A stretch of DNA of 64,000 nucleotides from Anaerolineaceae bacterium (GTDB taxonomy: Bacteria > Chloroflexota > Anaerolineae > Aggregatilineales > Phototrophicaceae), in contig PABP01000010.1 in assembly GCA_002699585.1 (NCBI GenBank), positions 1 to 64,000 on the forward strand, read 5' to 3'. The translations under genes and the position numbers were made by a program. The notes under the pieces were generated by a model, which worked only from the letters and a program-made list of their open reading frames with translations, ran no database searches and was not told the DNA's origin. Positions 54,783-63,836 of the stretch are shown here, piece after piece. Position 1 is the first letter of the stretch, and every line of letters begins with the position of its first letter.

Positions 54783-55463
54783 ATGAGCGATCCTATCCTG
54801 CAAGAGCAAATCGACTATTATCGTGCCCGCGCCGCGGAATATGACGAATGGTTTAATCGGCAGGGTCGCTATGATCGAGGCCCACAAGCCAACCAGCAAT
54901 GGTTTTCAGAAGTAGAAACAGTCCGGGCCGCCCTGGCGGATTTCAACCCAGCGGGCAAGGTGCTGGAACTGGCATCCGGCACAGGCTTATGGACGACGGA
55001 ACTGCTCAAATACACCAGCGACATCACCTGCGTCGATGCCTCCCCGGAGATGATCGCCATCCATCATGCCAAACTGCAAAATCCGAACATCACCTACACC
55101 CAGGCTGACCTGTTCGCCTATCAACCGGACCAGCAATACGATGTGGTCTACTTCTCGTTCTGGCTTTCGCATGTCCCATCAGTAAAATTAGCGCCGTTCT
55201 TGCAGATGGTCCGTAGCGCACTCAAACCAGATGGACGCATCTTCATCCTGGACAGCCGCAAAACGCCAACCTCCACCGCCAAAGACCACGTCATCCCTGA
55301 AGATGGCAGTGTCCTGGAGCGCAAGCTCAACGATGGCAACACCTACAAAATCGTCAAAGTGTTCTACACACCCCAAATGCTGCAAACCGCTCTCGGCGAG
55401 GCCAACTTACACGCCAAGATTCAACAAACACCGGAATACTTCATCTATGCTGTGGGCAAGTAG
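54783..55463 (+). CDS. class I SAM-dependent methyltransferase
   Basis: 226 residues. Motif I LELASGTGLWTTEL, motif II ITCVDASPEM, post-I TYTQADLF and motif IV YDVVYFSFWLSHVP are all present, as is a final YFIYAVGK strand. Acceptor unknown. Compare with the interrupted enzyme at 6674, which has a stop where this one reads LSHVP. Confidence 0.88.
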   Translation: MSDPILQEQIDYYRARAAEYDEWFNRQGRYDRGPQANQQWFSEVETVRAALADFNPAGKVLELASGTGLWTTELLKYTSDITCVDASPEMIAIHHAKLQNPNITYTQADLFAYQPDQQYDVVYFSFWLSHVPSVKLAPFLQMVRSALKPDGRIFILDSRKTPTSTAKDHVIPEDGSVLERKLNDGNTYKIVKVFYTPQMLQTALGEANLHAKIQQTPEYFIYAVGK

Positions 55464-55650
55464 ATCAATCCCTCATGACGATCACTTGTTGAGAAGGGTT
55501 GACCAACCCATTGTGAAGGGTAATCTGAATAATACATATCTCAAGCAAATGATCATGAGTCTTAATTACGAAACCTGTAAATAAACACTATAATAATAAT
55601 CAATGTATTGAATGGAGCAGATATTGTCTCTGGGAAGTTGAATAATCATT

Positions 55651-56079
55651 ATGCCTATGCCGGTCGAGTGGTACGACGAAGCACAGTCCATTATCAAGGT
55701 TACGATCCAGCCGAATAGCACCTGGGATGACTATTACGAGGCCGTCCGCTGGATTGAAGCGGAAATCACCAAAGTTGACCATGTGGTGGATATGATTTTC
55801 TATGAAGAATCTAGCATGCCCAAAGGCAACCCCATGCCCCACCTCAAATGGGGAACAAACAAAATCATCAACCTACCCAATTCCGGCCATACCATCATTA
55901 CCGGAGCAACAAGCTATACCAATGCATTTACACGCCTGATCATGACCTCGCTAGGCAACCTGATGACAAAAACCATCAGCCCCTATACGGATAAGAAACT
56001 CGTCTTTTTACCAAGCATGGAAGAAGCCCTCGCTTTCATCCGTAAGGAGCGTAAGAAATCTGAGGCTAAAGAAGGATAA
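55651..56079 (+). CDS. STAS/SpoIIAA-like small protein
   Basis: 142 residues. Paralogue of 56294: MPMPVEWYDEAQSIIKVTI, strands and helices (WDDYYEAVRWIEAEITKVDHV, MIFYEESSMPKGNPMPHLKWG), a middle ITGATSYTNAFTRLIM block and a C-terminal VFLPSMEEALAFIRKER. Soluble. Role unknown; paralogues next to each other suggest a duplicated regulator or binding module. Confidence 0.7.
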   Translation: MPMPVEWYDEAQSIIKVTIQPNSTWDDYYEAVRWIEAEITKVDHVVDMIFYEESSMPKGNPMPHLKWGTNKIINLPNSGHTIITGATSYTNAFTRLIMTSLGNLMTKTISPYTDKKLVFLPSMEEALAFIRKERKKSEAKEG

Positions 56080-56084
56080 GAGCG

Positions 56085-56120
56085 TAAAAGCGTAGCGAAC
56101 GGCATAAAAGCGTAGCGAAC
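56085..56120 (+). repeat. direct repeat TAAAAGCGTAGCGAAC
   Basis: Two perfect 16-base copies, period 20, just after the first STAS-like gene. Short and low in interest. Confidence 0.7.
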
Positions 56121-56293
56121 AGGGCGACTTCGGTAACTTCCTCACACCCTCAAACAAGCCAATTCACTGCTTTCTCCAGCAACATGGTTAGCGTTACCAA
56201 TTCCCAGCATGAGGGCATCTGCGTTTCTCTTCAATCGCAAAATACGGGTTCTATTGTAAAATCAACTAAATGATTGTATTGGGGTTTATAACA

Positions 56294-56737
56294 ATGGCCA
56301 CGCCCGTAGATTGGTACGATGACGAGCACACCATCATCAAAGTGACCATCACACCCACCAGCACCTGGGAAGAATATCACCAGACAGTTGAGTGGATTGA
56401 AACCGAAGCCACCAAAGTAGACCATCTGATAAATGTTATCTTCCATGACGAAGTGGGGATGCCCAAAGGCAATCCCATACCACATCTCAAAAAAGGGTCT
56501 GAAGTTTTCTTCAACTTGCCCAATATTACCACTGTCATCATTGCTGGGTCGCAGGGAGTCAATAATGCTTTTACGCGGGTCATCCTGACAACAGCAGCCC
56601 GCATGGTTGTTGCGACCATGCCCTCCAAAACGGAAGGCAGACAGCTCTTGTTTATGGCCAGCCTGGAAGAAGCCCTGGCCTACATCAAACAGAATGGGAG
56701 TCGGCAAGATGCAACCACACGCAGTGGCCGCGACTAA
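56294..56737 (+). CDS. STAS/SpoIIAA-like small protein, paralogue of the gene before
   Basis: 147 residues: ATPVDWYDDEHTIIKVTI, EYHQTVEWIETEATKVDHL, VIFHDEVGMPKGNPIPHLK, VNNAFTRVILTTAARM and LFMASLEEALAYIK line up with the upstream gene along the whole length. The start is set by analogy with the paralogue; the ATG at 56270 is also in frame. Confidence 0.7.
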   Translation: MATPVDWYDDEHTIIKVTITPTSTWEEYHQTVEWIETEATKVDHLINVIFHDEVGMPKGNPIPHLKKGSEVFFNLPNITTVIIAGSQGVNNAFTRVILTTAARMVVATMPSKTEGRQLLFMASLEEALAYIKQNGSRQDATTRSGRD

Positions 56738-56779
56738 CGGCCCGGCTCTTTACATCCTCACCGTCACCAAACAAGCTTG

Positions 56780-56809
56780 GTGACAGCCCCACACGTCATC
56801 TGTTATACT
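56780..56809 (+). promoter_or_regulatory. promoter candidate of the histidine kinase
   Basis: -35 GTGACA (56780-56785) and -10 TATACT (56804-56809), spaced 18 bases, with TG extending the -10. Transcription would start about 15 bases before the ATG, giving a very short leader. Confidence 0.45.
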
Positions 56810-56831
56810 CTTATCACGTAACAGAAAGTAT

Positions 56832-58373
56832 ATGCACTTGATCGTACAGTCTGGGTCTACAGGAAATCGCTCCTGGGATCGTCCTGAGGCTGAGCGTTTT
56901 ATCCAATCAGCATTGGACGCGATCTCCGCGCATATCGCCATCCTCGATGAAAATGGCGTCATTCTCGCCGTTAATCGCGCCTGGAGCACATTTGGCGATA
57001 GCAACGCGCTGAAATACGAAAGTCATTGCATCGGGGAAAACTACCTCACGGTCTGTGACGCGTCCAGCCCAGGCCCTAACAGTGATGCTGCCAAGGTGGC
57101 CCAGGGCATCCGCGACATCCTCAGTGGAACCTACTCAGAATTTGAGTACGAATACCCCTGCCACAGCCCGACCGAAAAACGCTGGTTTGTACTCCGTGCC
57201 AGTGCCTTTGAATGGTATGGTCAAAAGCGGCTCATCATCTCCCATCAATCGATCAGCGAACTAAAGCAATCCCAGGTCGATCTAGAGAACAATACCCGCC
57301 GACTAGCCGCCATCGTCAATAACATCGCCGATGGTATCCTGACTATTGATTCTCGTGGCAACGTGCTCAGCAGTAACGAAGCTGCCCAGCATATCTTTGG
57401 CTATGACGAACCGCAGTTGCTAAGTTTGCAATTGACGGACCTGATTGCTGACGAAAAGAAGCCTGCATTAAAGCAGCTCAAAGGCGGCAGTAGTCACCCG
57501 TTGGTCGGCATCCGCAGCAATCGGGACACCTTCCCCATGCAGCTTTCCCTGCGGCGTATGCCCCAGGATGGCAATCACGCCTATACCTGCATCATTCAGG
57601 ATGTAACCGACCGCAAACGCGCCGAAGCAGAAGCCATCGAGCGTGAGCGCATTAGCGTCGTTCTGGACCAAGAACGCGAACTGCGCGAGCTAAAAAACCG
57701 TTTCCTGTCGATCATGTCCCATGAACTGCGCACGCCGTTGGCCTCCATCGGCCTATCCCACGACATGCTGAAAAAATACGGCAAAGTCTCCACCGAAGAA
57801 GAGCGTCAGCAAGCCCTAGACAACATCAAAACCCAGGTTGATTTGCTCTCAGAAATGGTCGCTGACGTAATGACGCTCAGTCAATCAGAAAGTCACATGC
57901 TCGACCTGGATGCCGACGATGTCGACCTGATTACCTACTGCCGCGACGTCCTGGAAGAATTCCAGTTCAATTATCACAAAACCCACCGTGTAGAGTTCGA
58001 GTGTGAGGAAACCAACCTGCGGATGACGCTCGACCGCAAGCTGCTGCGCCGTGCCCTGACAAATCTGCTCTCCAATGCCATCAAATATTCGCCTGAGGGT
58101 GGCGAAGTTCGGTTTTACCTGGGCCGCGATGGCGAGACAGCCATCATCCGCGTCAGCGATAGCGGCATTGGCATCCCACCTGCGGACCAGCCGCATATTT
58201 TTACACCCTTCCACCGCGCCAAAAATGCCGAGCGCGACTTCCAGGGCACCGGCCTGGGGCTGGCGATCACCAAACAAATTGTTGAGCTACACGGCGGCAG
58301 CATCCGTTTTGAAAGCCAAGCCGACATCGGCACCACCTTCACCATTGACCTGCCGCTTCATCAGCCGGCCTAA
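56832..58373 (+). CDS. PAS-domain sensor histidine kinase (soluble)
   Basis: 513 residues, no membrane helix. PAS-type domains at ~25-145 and ~155-260 (the second with SSNEAAQHIFGYDEPQLLSL), then HisKA with the phosphorylated His in SIMSHELRTPLAS (H297) and HATPase_c with N box LLSNAIKYSPEGG, G1 DSGIGIP and G2 GTGLGLAI. It likely phosphorylates the response regulator at 58768. A hydrophilic sensor for an intracellular cue. Confidence 0.93.
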   Translation: MHLIVQSGSTGNRSWDRPEAERFIQSALDAISAHIAILDENGVILAVNRAWSTFGDSNALKYESHCIGENYLTVCDASSPGPNSDAAKVAQGIRDILSGTYSEFEYEYPCHSPTEKRWFVLRASAFEWYGQKRLIISHQSISELKQSQVDLENNTRRLAAIVNNIADGILTIDSRGNVLSSNEAAQHIFGYDEPQLLSLQLTDLIADEKKPALKQLKGGSSHPLVGIRSNRDTFPMQLSLRRMPQDGNHAYTCIIQDVTDRKRAEAEAIERERISVVLDQERELRELKNRFLSIMSHELRTPLASIGLSHDMLKKYGKVSTEEERQQALDNIKTQVDLLSEMVADVMTLSQSESHMLDLDADDVDLITYCRDVLEEFQFNYHKTHRVEFECEETNLRMTLDRKLLRRALTNLLSNAIKYSPEGGEVRFYLGRDGETAIIRVSDSGIGIPPADQPHIFTPFHRAKNAERDFQGTGLGLAITKQIVELHGGSIRFESQADIGTTFTIDLPLHQPA

Positions 58374-58767
58374 GATCGGCCTCTCTTAACATCATCAACC
58401 AGGCACACATCACGATTCCAGCAGCGGCTTGTTCCGCCTGGGCGATGCGGCCTTTTATTGTCTGAAGTAACAATATATTCTAATGCATGGCCTTAATGAC
58501 CCCATGCCCTTCCAATCCGAGTTTATGGTCATCTTGTAAAATCAACGTAACACACGGATACATTTATGAATCTTTTTGTCAAAAAGCCTGTACAATAGAC
58601 TTAGCATTGGGCTAGCCTCAATGTGATTCTTAAAGAGCATGGTTACAGCTTTGAAATGACCATTAAGTCCGTTTCGAGAGTTATCGCTTGATTATTTCTT
58701 AAGCTACTCTGTATACTCGTCCTAAGTCGTAGTAGAGACATTCGCGCTCAAGAAAGGTATACATCGC
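58374..58767. other. 394-base intergenic region
   Basis: Between the kinase and its likely response regulator. TGTACAAT near 58589 is a possible -10 without a -35. No RNA gene, repeat or small ORF that I can support. Confidence 0.35.
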
Positions 58768-59169
58768 GTGTCGTCCTCTGATGAAAATCCGCGTATCCTG
58801 GTGGTCGATGATGACCCCGCACTCCAAAAGCTGGTTGTATTGCTGCTTAAGCGTGCGGATATGAACCCGATTTCTGCTATGAACGCAACTGAAGCCGCGC
58901 AAATTTTGAAAGAAGAACCGCTGCCGGACCTGGTTGTGCTGGATTTGATGCTGCCGGAAATCAGTGGCATTGATTTTTTGAAGCAGATGCGCACCAAATC
59001 CCAATTTGATCATTTGCCAGTCGTAATTCTGTCAGCATTGGCCGACCCGGCCCAGATCCGTGAAGGGCTGGAAGCCGGGGCAGATCGTTACCTGACCAAG
59101 CCCTACCTGGCCAACAACCTGATCCGCACTGTGCAGGAAGTGCTGGCCGCTGGGCGCGCCAAGCAATAA
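58768..59169 (+). CDS. single-domain response regulator
   Basis: 133 residues from a GTG start. The receiver has DDD at 14-16, phosphorylated D59 (VVLDLMLPE) and K111 (YLTKPY). No output domain, so it acts by protein contact, as CheY or Spo0F do. The nearest kinase is the PAS protein upstream, the expected partner. Confidence 0.93.
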   Translation: MSSSDENPRILVVDDDPALQKLVVLLLKRADMNPISAMNATEAAQILKEEPLPDLVVLDLMLPEISGIDFLKQMRTKSQFDHLPVVILSALADPAQIREGLEAGADRYLTKPYLANNLIRTVQEVLAAGRAKQ

Positions 59170-59220
59170 ACACATAAAAACGCGTCAGCCAGCAGCGCGG
59201 TCAGCCTGCTGGAACTGGCG

Positions 59221-59255
59221 ACGAACGCGCATCTATGGATGCGTGTCGTTTTTTT
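59221..59255 (+). terminator. Rho-independent terminator of the response regulator
   Basis: Long stem (ACG-AACGCGCATC / GATGCGTGTCGT, one bulge) with a 4-base loop and a run of seven T residues, 52 bases past the stop. Confidence 0.85.
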
Positions 59256-59286
59256 GTAATAGCTGGCCACAATCAACGGAACCTGT

Positions 59287-59985
59287 ATGACGGATGCAGA
59301 ACTCACGATCCTGAGCATATTGGCAGAAGGCGCACGTCACGGCCACGAAATCCAGCAGATCATTCATGATCGTGGCCTACGTGCCTGGATCGCTGTGGGG
59401 TTCTCGTCAGTCTATTACATCCTCAACAAGCTCGAACGCATCCAGATGGTGTCGTCGGAACTGCGCAATGATGGGCGCGGCCCAGCGCGCAAGCTATACC
59501 GTCTGACCGACGCTGGGCGCGGCATCCTGCAAACCGCCATCGTCGAACTCATTCGCCAGCCAACGGGCCTGGGCACCGGCTTTGAGCTGGGCCTGGCCAA
59601 TCTGCATGTGCTGGAGCCACCCCAAGTTTATGCCGCCCTGGTCAACCATCGTGATGCCCTCAAATATCAGTTGATGGCCGTGCAACGCACCTGGGATAAC
59701 AACTATAATGGCATCAACGACGACTCTCAGAGCCATATATACGCCCTGTATACGCACAGCATCAGCCGTATGGAAGCCGAAATCGCCTGGATTGAGGACT
59801 TTTTAGCACAGTGGTTGCAGCGCCACCCGGACGCCAATCGCAAGCTGTCGCCCAATGACGCCAGCATGCCATCGCACCAGGCCCCGACGGTCATCAGCCG
59901 CCGCCCAACACCTGACCCGGCCAAAATGCTGCAAAAGCTCAAGCGCCCGCGTCCACCCCAGGAGCCGGACGACCCGGAGGCGTAA
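59287..59985 (+). CDS. PadR-family transcriptional regulator
   Basis: 232 residues. N-terminal winged helix (TDAELTILSILAEGARHGHEIQQII, VGFSSVYYILNKLERIQMV) as in PadR proteins, then a helical C-terminal domain and a Pro/Arg-rich tail. PadR proteins are usually repressors of detoxification genes. Its target is unknown. The last 47 bases overlap the convergent glycosyltransferase gene. Confidence 0.9.
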   Translation: MTDAELTILSILAEGARHGHEIQQIIHDRGLRAWIAVGFSSVYYILNKLERIQMVSSELRNDGRGPARKLYRLTDAGRGILQTAIVELIRQPTGLGTGFELGLANLHVLEPPQVYAALVNHRDALKYQLMAVQRTWDNNYNGINDDSQSHIYALYTHSISRMEAEIAWIEDFLAQWLQRHPDANRKLSPNDASMPSHQAPTVISRRPTPDPAKMLQKLKRPRPPQEPDDPEA

Positions 59986-61384
59986 GCGCCACCACCACGA
60001 AGCGCCCGATCTGCGCTTCCAGTATCACCTCAAAATCAACATCGCTCAGGGCATCCAGCCACGGTCGAATGTCTTTTTCCAACGGCGCGACAAAATATCG
60101 CGTTCCTATTTCCGGCAGCGCCATCGCATCAGCAACCAACGCCTCCGGTGATGGATAATGCACCCGCCGCTTGTTGGTCCAGGGACCGAGGTAATAATCC
60201 AGTTCCCAGCCCAGCCAGGGATCGTAAATCACGGTCGCAACGGGCTTCTCATTCAGGTAATCCGCCAGTCGGTCGATGCCCGCATGCCGCCCCAGGTCGC
60301 CCCCGATAGGCAAGCGTTGTTGTGCCGCGAGCAGCCCATAGCCCAAAACCACCAGACCACAAGCCGCCATCAGCAACCCAAAACTCCGTCGCCAACGGAC
60401 CAGTCGCCCCATCTGCACGATGCCCCCGGCGGCCAGCAACGCCAGCATCGGGGCCAATGGCAGCAAATAGCGATCATACAGCGGCACGCTGGTCACAATA
60501 TGGACCGCGCTATAGGCCGCGATCCAACCCGCCAGCAGCCAGGGACGCCAGCCCGCCACGCGCAAACTGAATGCCGCCAGCAGCAGCACAACCCCCGTCA
60601 GGCCATCACCGAACAACCAACGCGCATAGCTCAGCCAATCCAGCAGCCGACCGCGCCACGCAGTCAGCGCAGCAAATCCCGGTTCGGCATAATGCGCCCG
60701 TCCCAGAGTCCACACATCGACCGCGCCCTGCGCCACCCGCGCCCCATCCCAGGCCAGCAGAGCGAGGCTACCAATCAGCCAGGGCAGCAAGCAGCGCGCA
60801 GACCGTCGCCAGCCACTTTGCATACTGCCGATTACCAGCACCAGCGGCAAAAAAGCGATTCCCTGCGGTTTGCTGGCAAACGCTAAAAAACTGAGTGTGC
60901 CCGCCCAGCCATAATCTCCGCGCAGGGCTAGCAGCAGCGCCCCCATACCGAACATCGTCATCGGCATATCGGTGAAGGCCGTCGCACTGAACGCCACCTG
61001 ATAGCCTGATAGGGCCAGCAAGCCCCCCGCCAACCACGCCGCCCGCTCATCGCGCCACAATCGCCGCGCAATAGCCATCACCAGCGCCACCAGCATCAAT
61101 GCCGAGGCCATGCTGAAGAAGCGACCCGCGAATTCACCGCGTTGGCTATTCAGGTACAGCACGCCGTCAGCATCCGTATGGACGCCAAAAAAGGTCAACG
61201 ATAGCGCATTAGCATACATGGTCAGGGGAGGTTTGTCCTGAGGAACGCGCAGCAGCAGCCAGTCACCCTGGACCGCCGCCGAGCGTGCCGCTGTCATATA
61301 CAGGGCTTCATCAGGATGGAAACGGGCATCGGCAGCCGCCGCCAGCGTGATAAACCCCCACGCCAGCAGCAAAACCAGCGTCAC
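59939..61384 (-). CDS. GT-C glycosyltransferase (GT39/ArnT-like)
   Basis: 481 residues with about 12 spans. The first loop carries FHPDEALYMTAARSA and the next DKPPLTMYANAL, the DE and PPL pattern of ArnT/PMT enzymes. Soluble tail of about 100 residues. Sugar and acceptor unknown. Confidence 0.82.
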   Translation of the reverse strand: MTLVLLLAWGFITLAAAADARFHPDEALYMTAARSAAVQGDWLLLRVPQDKPPLTMYANALSLTFFGVHTDADGVLYLNSQRGEFAGRFFSMASALMLVALVMAIARRLWRDERAAWLAGGLLALSGYQVAFSATAFTDMPMTMFGMGALLLALRGDYGWAGTLSFLAFASKPQGIAFLPLVLVIGSMQSGWRRSARCLLPWLIGSLALLAWDGARVAQGAVDVWTLGRAHYAEPGFAALTAWRGRLLDWLSYARWLFGDGLTGVVLLLAAFSLRVAGWRPWLLAGWIAAYSAVHIVTSVPLYDRYLLPLAPMLALLAAGGIVQMGRLVRWRRSFGLLMAACGLVVLGYGLLAAQQRLPIGGDLGRHAGIDRLADYLNEKPVATVIYDPWLGWELDYYLGPWTNKRRVHYPSPEALVADAMALPEIGTRYFVAPLEKDIRPWLDALSDVDFEVILEAQIGRFVVVALTPPGRPAPGVDAGA

Positions 61385-61428
61385 TGCCCAAAGAGGCCGT
61401 TTCAGAGGAGCATTCCGGTTCGTGTGAT

Positions 61429-61803
61429 CTACTCAGGTTCGTTGTTGTGGCTGATGTCCTGCAAATAGCGATGGATTGTACGGCCATGTCGCAGTGCATC
61501 CGCAAAATCTGACAGATTGACCCAGTCTTTGGTGGCCAGTTTTTCCAGCCAGAACGCATCGCCGACGCGGCCATCCGTGATGCTATCCCACTGGATTTCA
61601 TAAGGATACACCAGGCACTCCAAGCCGAAGGGCGTCACAGCCCATTCGCCAAATTGGGCGATAATGGCCGGCACGCGCGGCTCGGTCGGTGAGGGATGAT
61701 CGCCACCATAGCGCTCCTTAGCAATGCGCAGTGCCTCCTGTTGGCGCGCTTTTTCGTAAGCGAGGCGTGCTTTCTCGCGGTCCATCCGCGTTTTTGCATC
61801 CAT
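61429..61803 (-). CDS. orphan soluble protein, 124 residues
   Basis: A basic coiled-coil-like start (DREKARLAYEKARQQEALRIAKERYG) is followed by a compact Trp-rich part (FGEWAVTPFGLECLVYPYEI, DAFWLEKLATKDWVNLSDF). No family recognised. It lies 44 bases upstream of the glycosyltransferase on the same strand. Confidence 0.65.
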   Translation of the reverse strand: MDAKTRMDREKARLAYEKARQQEALRIAKERYGGDHPSPTEPRVPAIIAQFGEWAVTPFGLECLVYPYEIQWDSITDGRVGDAFWLEKLATKDWVNLSDFADALRHGRTIHRYLQDISHNNEPE

Positions 61804-62116
61804 AGATGACCTCAGTCAATCCACTTAACTCATTTGGAAAATCAGTCGGATACGACCTTACAGACTATTGTATCCGATTTAGCCAGTCACACCACTCGCC
61901 ATGACATGATAATAAAATTGAAATATTTTTAGATAATATGTCTTAACAAAGTTGTAATTTAGGCACTATTTGCTTGTCTTTTATTTATGCTTCAGTTATA
62001 TTACGCACTGTTGAGTACAGAAAATTTAAGTTCATGTATCACACTCATGGCATAGCTTCGATAATAGTCTGAGCCAGCGACCATGAGACTTCACCTCCTA
62101 AGGAAAAACGCGCCTC
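61804..62116. other. 313-base divergent intergenic region
   Basis: Upstream of the orphan gene and of the DUF1028 gene, AT-rich from 61900 to 62040. It should hold both promoters. No RNA gene or repeat seen. Confidence 0.4.
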
Positions 62117-63070
62117 ATGACCTCCTCCGCGACGAATTGGCACGCAACCTATAGTATTGTTGCTCGTGATGATGAAACAGGACACATAGGCGTTGCCGTA
62201 CAGACGCATCAGCTTGGCGTAGGACGGATGGTCAGTTGGATGGTTCCCGGCATCGGGGCCATTGCCACCCAATCCTTTGTGAACATCAGCTATGGACCCA
62301 TCGGCATCGCTATGCTACATGAAGGCATCCACGCTGAAGCCGTCATTCAGGGCCTTGTCGCTTCCGATAAACTTGCCAATCGCCGCCAGATCGGCGTGGT
62401 AGATACCCAAGGGAATGCCGCTGCCTATACCGGCAAAAACTGCATCCGAGAAGCAGGCCATTACGTCGGCCAGGGATACAGCGTCCAGGCCAATATGATG
62501 TCCCGCAGCACCGTGATCGACGCCATGCGTGCAGCCTATGAAAGCAGCACCGCCACCTTCGCCATGCGCATGGTGGCTGCACTACAGGCCGCCCAGGCAG
62601 AAGATGGTGATATACGCGGCATGCAGTCCGCTTCACTCAAAATCGTCTCCGGCGAAACCACACGCAATATCTGGGATTCCGTCTATGATTTGCGCGTTGA
62701 TGAACATGATCAGCCTGTCGCCGAATTGGCACGACTGACACGCATCCGGCAGGCTCAGTTAGTCGATCAGGAGGGCCATACCCTGCTCGGCACTGAACCC
62801 AGAGAATCCCTGGCGAAGTGGAAGGAAGCCCGCGAACTGGCCCCCGATCAGGAGGAATTGGCCTTCTGGCAGGGTGTGACGCTGGCCAACAATCGCATCA
62901 TCATTCCCCAGGCCATCAGCATCGCCGGACGCATCATCGCCCAGGCTCTTGACGACCATCCCCGCCGCAGCCACTGGCTCGACTTGATCCAACGCCTGGA
63001 AGACAGCGGCATCATCGAGAAAAAGGGCACCGCCGCGGAGTTACTGGCAGCCATCGCCACCGAGTCTTGA
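62117..63070 (+). CDS. DUF1028-family protein (Ntn-hydrolase-like)
   Basis: 317 residues. TYSIVARDDETGHIGVAVQT and PGIGAIATQSFVNISYG are the DUF1028 signatures, and the ~100-residue end (WKEARELAPDQEELAFWQGVTLAN) matches the putative ligand-binding tail of longer family members. The family has an N-terminal-nucleophile-type fold, but its activity is unproven. A single-gene unit. Confidence 0.88.
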   Translation: MTSSATNWHATYSIVARDDETGHIGVAVQTHQLGVGRMVSWMVPGIGAIATQSFVNISYGPIGIAMLHEGIHAEAVIQGLVASDKLANRRQIGVVDTQGNAAAYTGKNCIREAGHYVGQGYSVQANMMSRSTVIDAMRAAYESSTATFAMRMVAALQAAQAEDGDIRGMQSASLKIVSGETTRNIWDSVYDLRVDEHDQPVAELARLTRIRQAQLVDQEGHTLLGTEPRESLAKWKEARELAPDQEELAFWQGVTLANNRIIIPQAISIAGRIIAQALDDHPRRSHWLDLIQRLEDSGIIEKKGTAAELLAAIATES

Positions 63071-63192
63071 ACACGCGAATCGATTGTGCCCAGTTGGGGC
63101 GCGAACATCTCCAATAACGAATTTCTGGCCTGTGCCTAGCACGGCTCACTTCCCATCTGCCGGCACTCCCGACCTCACCGGCCTTCGCTGCC

Positions 63193-63296
63193 GTAAGGGC
63201 AATATATTGTGCCCGACCACACATTGACGATCTAACGTAGGGATGCAGCATGCTGCATCCGCCTGCATTAACGTAGGGGCATGACATGTCATGCCC
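63193..63296. repeat. cluster of three GTA(A/G)GG-led palindromes
   Basis: 63193-63214 (core AATATATT, imperfect), 63237-63260 (perfect 20-bp core GGATGCAGCATGCTGCATCC) and 63273-63296 (perfect 20-bp core around GACATGTC). Same style as 49662-49778. Nothing else is seen in 63071-63314. Confidence 0.85.
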
Positions 63297-63314
63297 TGAC
63301 CAACCTCGCACTCA

Positions 63315-63770
63315 CTACTGCCGTATCCAGATCAGAGCGTTGTTCTCGCCATTTTGGTATGCGCGATCAGGAAATGGCAGAGTCCAACCATAATCTCGTC
63401 CAGGTGTACCGCAAGCCCAGGTGTAGAGTTCCGTAAACAAACCAGCATCGTGTGACACTTCTGGGCAATTCTCAGCAAGAAATAAGCGACTTTCATAGAC
63501 AGATTCGTTCGTCCCCAGTTGGATTCGCTCAACCCGAAGCTGTGATTCCTGCCAACTCCAGTCTGCCACATCCAAGAATCCGTTTTCTACACGAATATAG
63601 TCAATGTGACTTATTAAATGTGGACGCCTTGCGCCGTTATAGGTGGCTACAGGTTGCAAGGGATCACTTGATAATTCAACATTCCACACGCCAGCATAAG
63701 CAGCATCACTACCTATAGAATTGAGTGCAAAATACTGAGCACTCAACCCTCCATACAAGTCAAATCGCAA
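63315..63770 (-). CDS. hypothetical protein, start unclear (possibly truncated)
   Basis: 151 residues from a TTG that has no strong ribosome-binding site. The open frame runs upstream to a TGA at 63810-63812 without a better start, so the gene may be truncated. Features include VGLRFDLYGG, ENCPEVSHDAG, LYTWACG and a Trp-rich end. AT-rich. Not recognised. Confidence 0.45.
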   Translation of the reverse strand: MRFDLYGGLSAQYFALNSIGSDAAYAGVWNVELSSDPLQPVATYNGARRPHLISHIDYIRVENGFLDVADWSWQESQLRVERIQLGTNESVYESRLFLAENCPEVSHDAGLFTELYTWACGTPGRDYGWTLPFPDRAYQNGENNALIWIRQ

Positions 63771-63836
63771 ACCAACTAAAGGACTGAATTCTACTTTCGA
63801 TCTCTCTAGTCAGTGAGTTTCAGCAGGAAGGTCCAT

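Noticed and set aside
59175-59212. CCAGCAG / CTGCTGG inverted repeat after the response regulator
   Set aside because: No T-tract follows; the stronger hairpin with seven T residues at 59221 explains termination.
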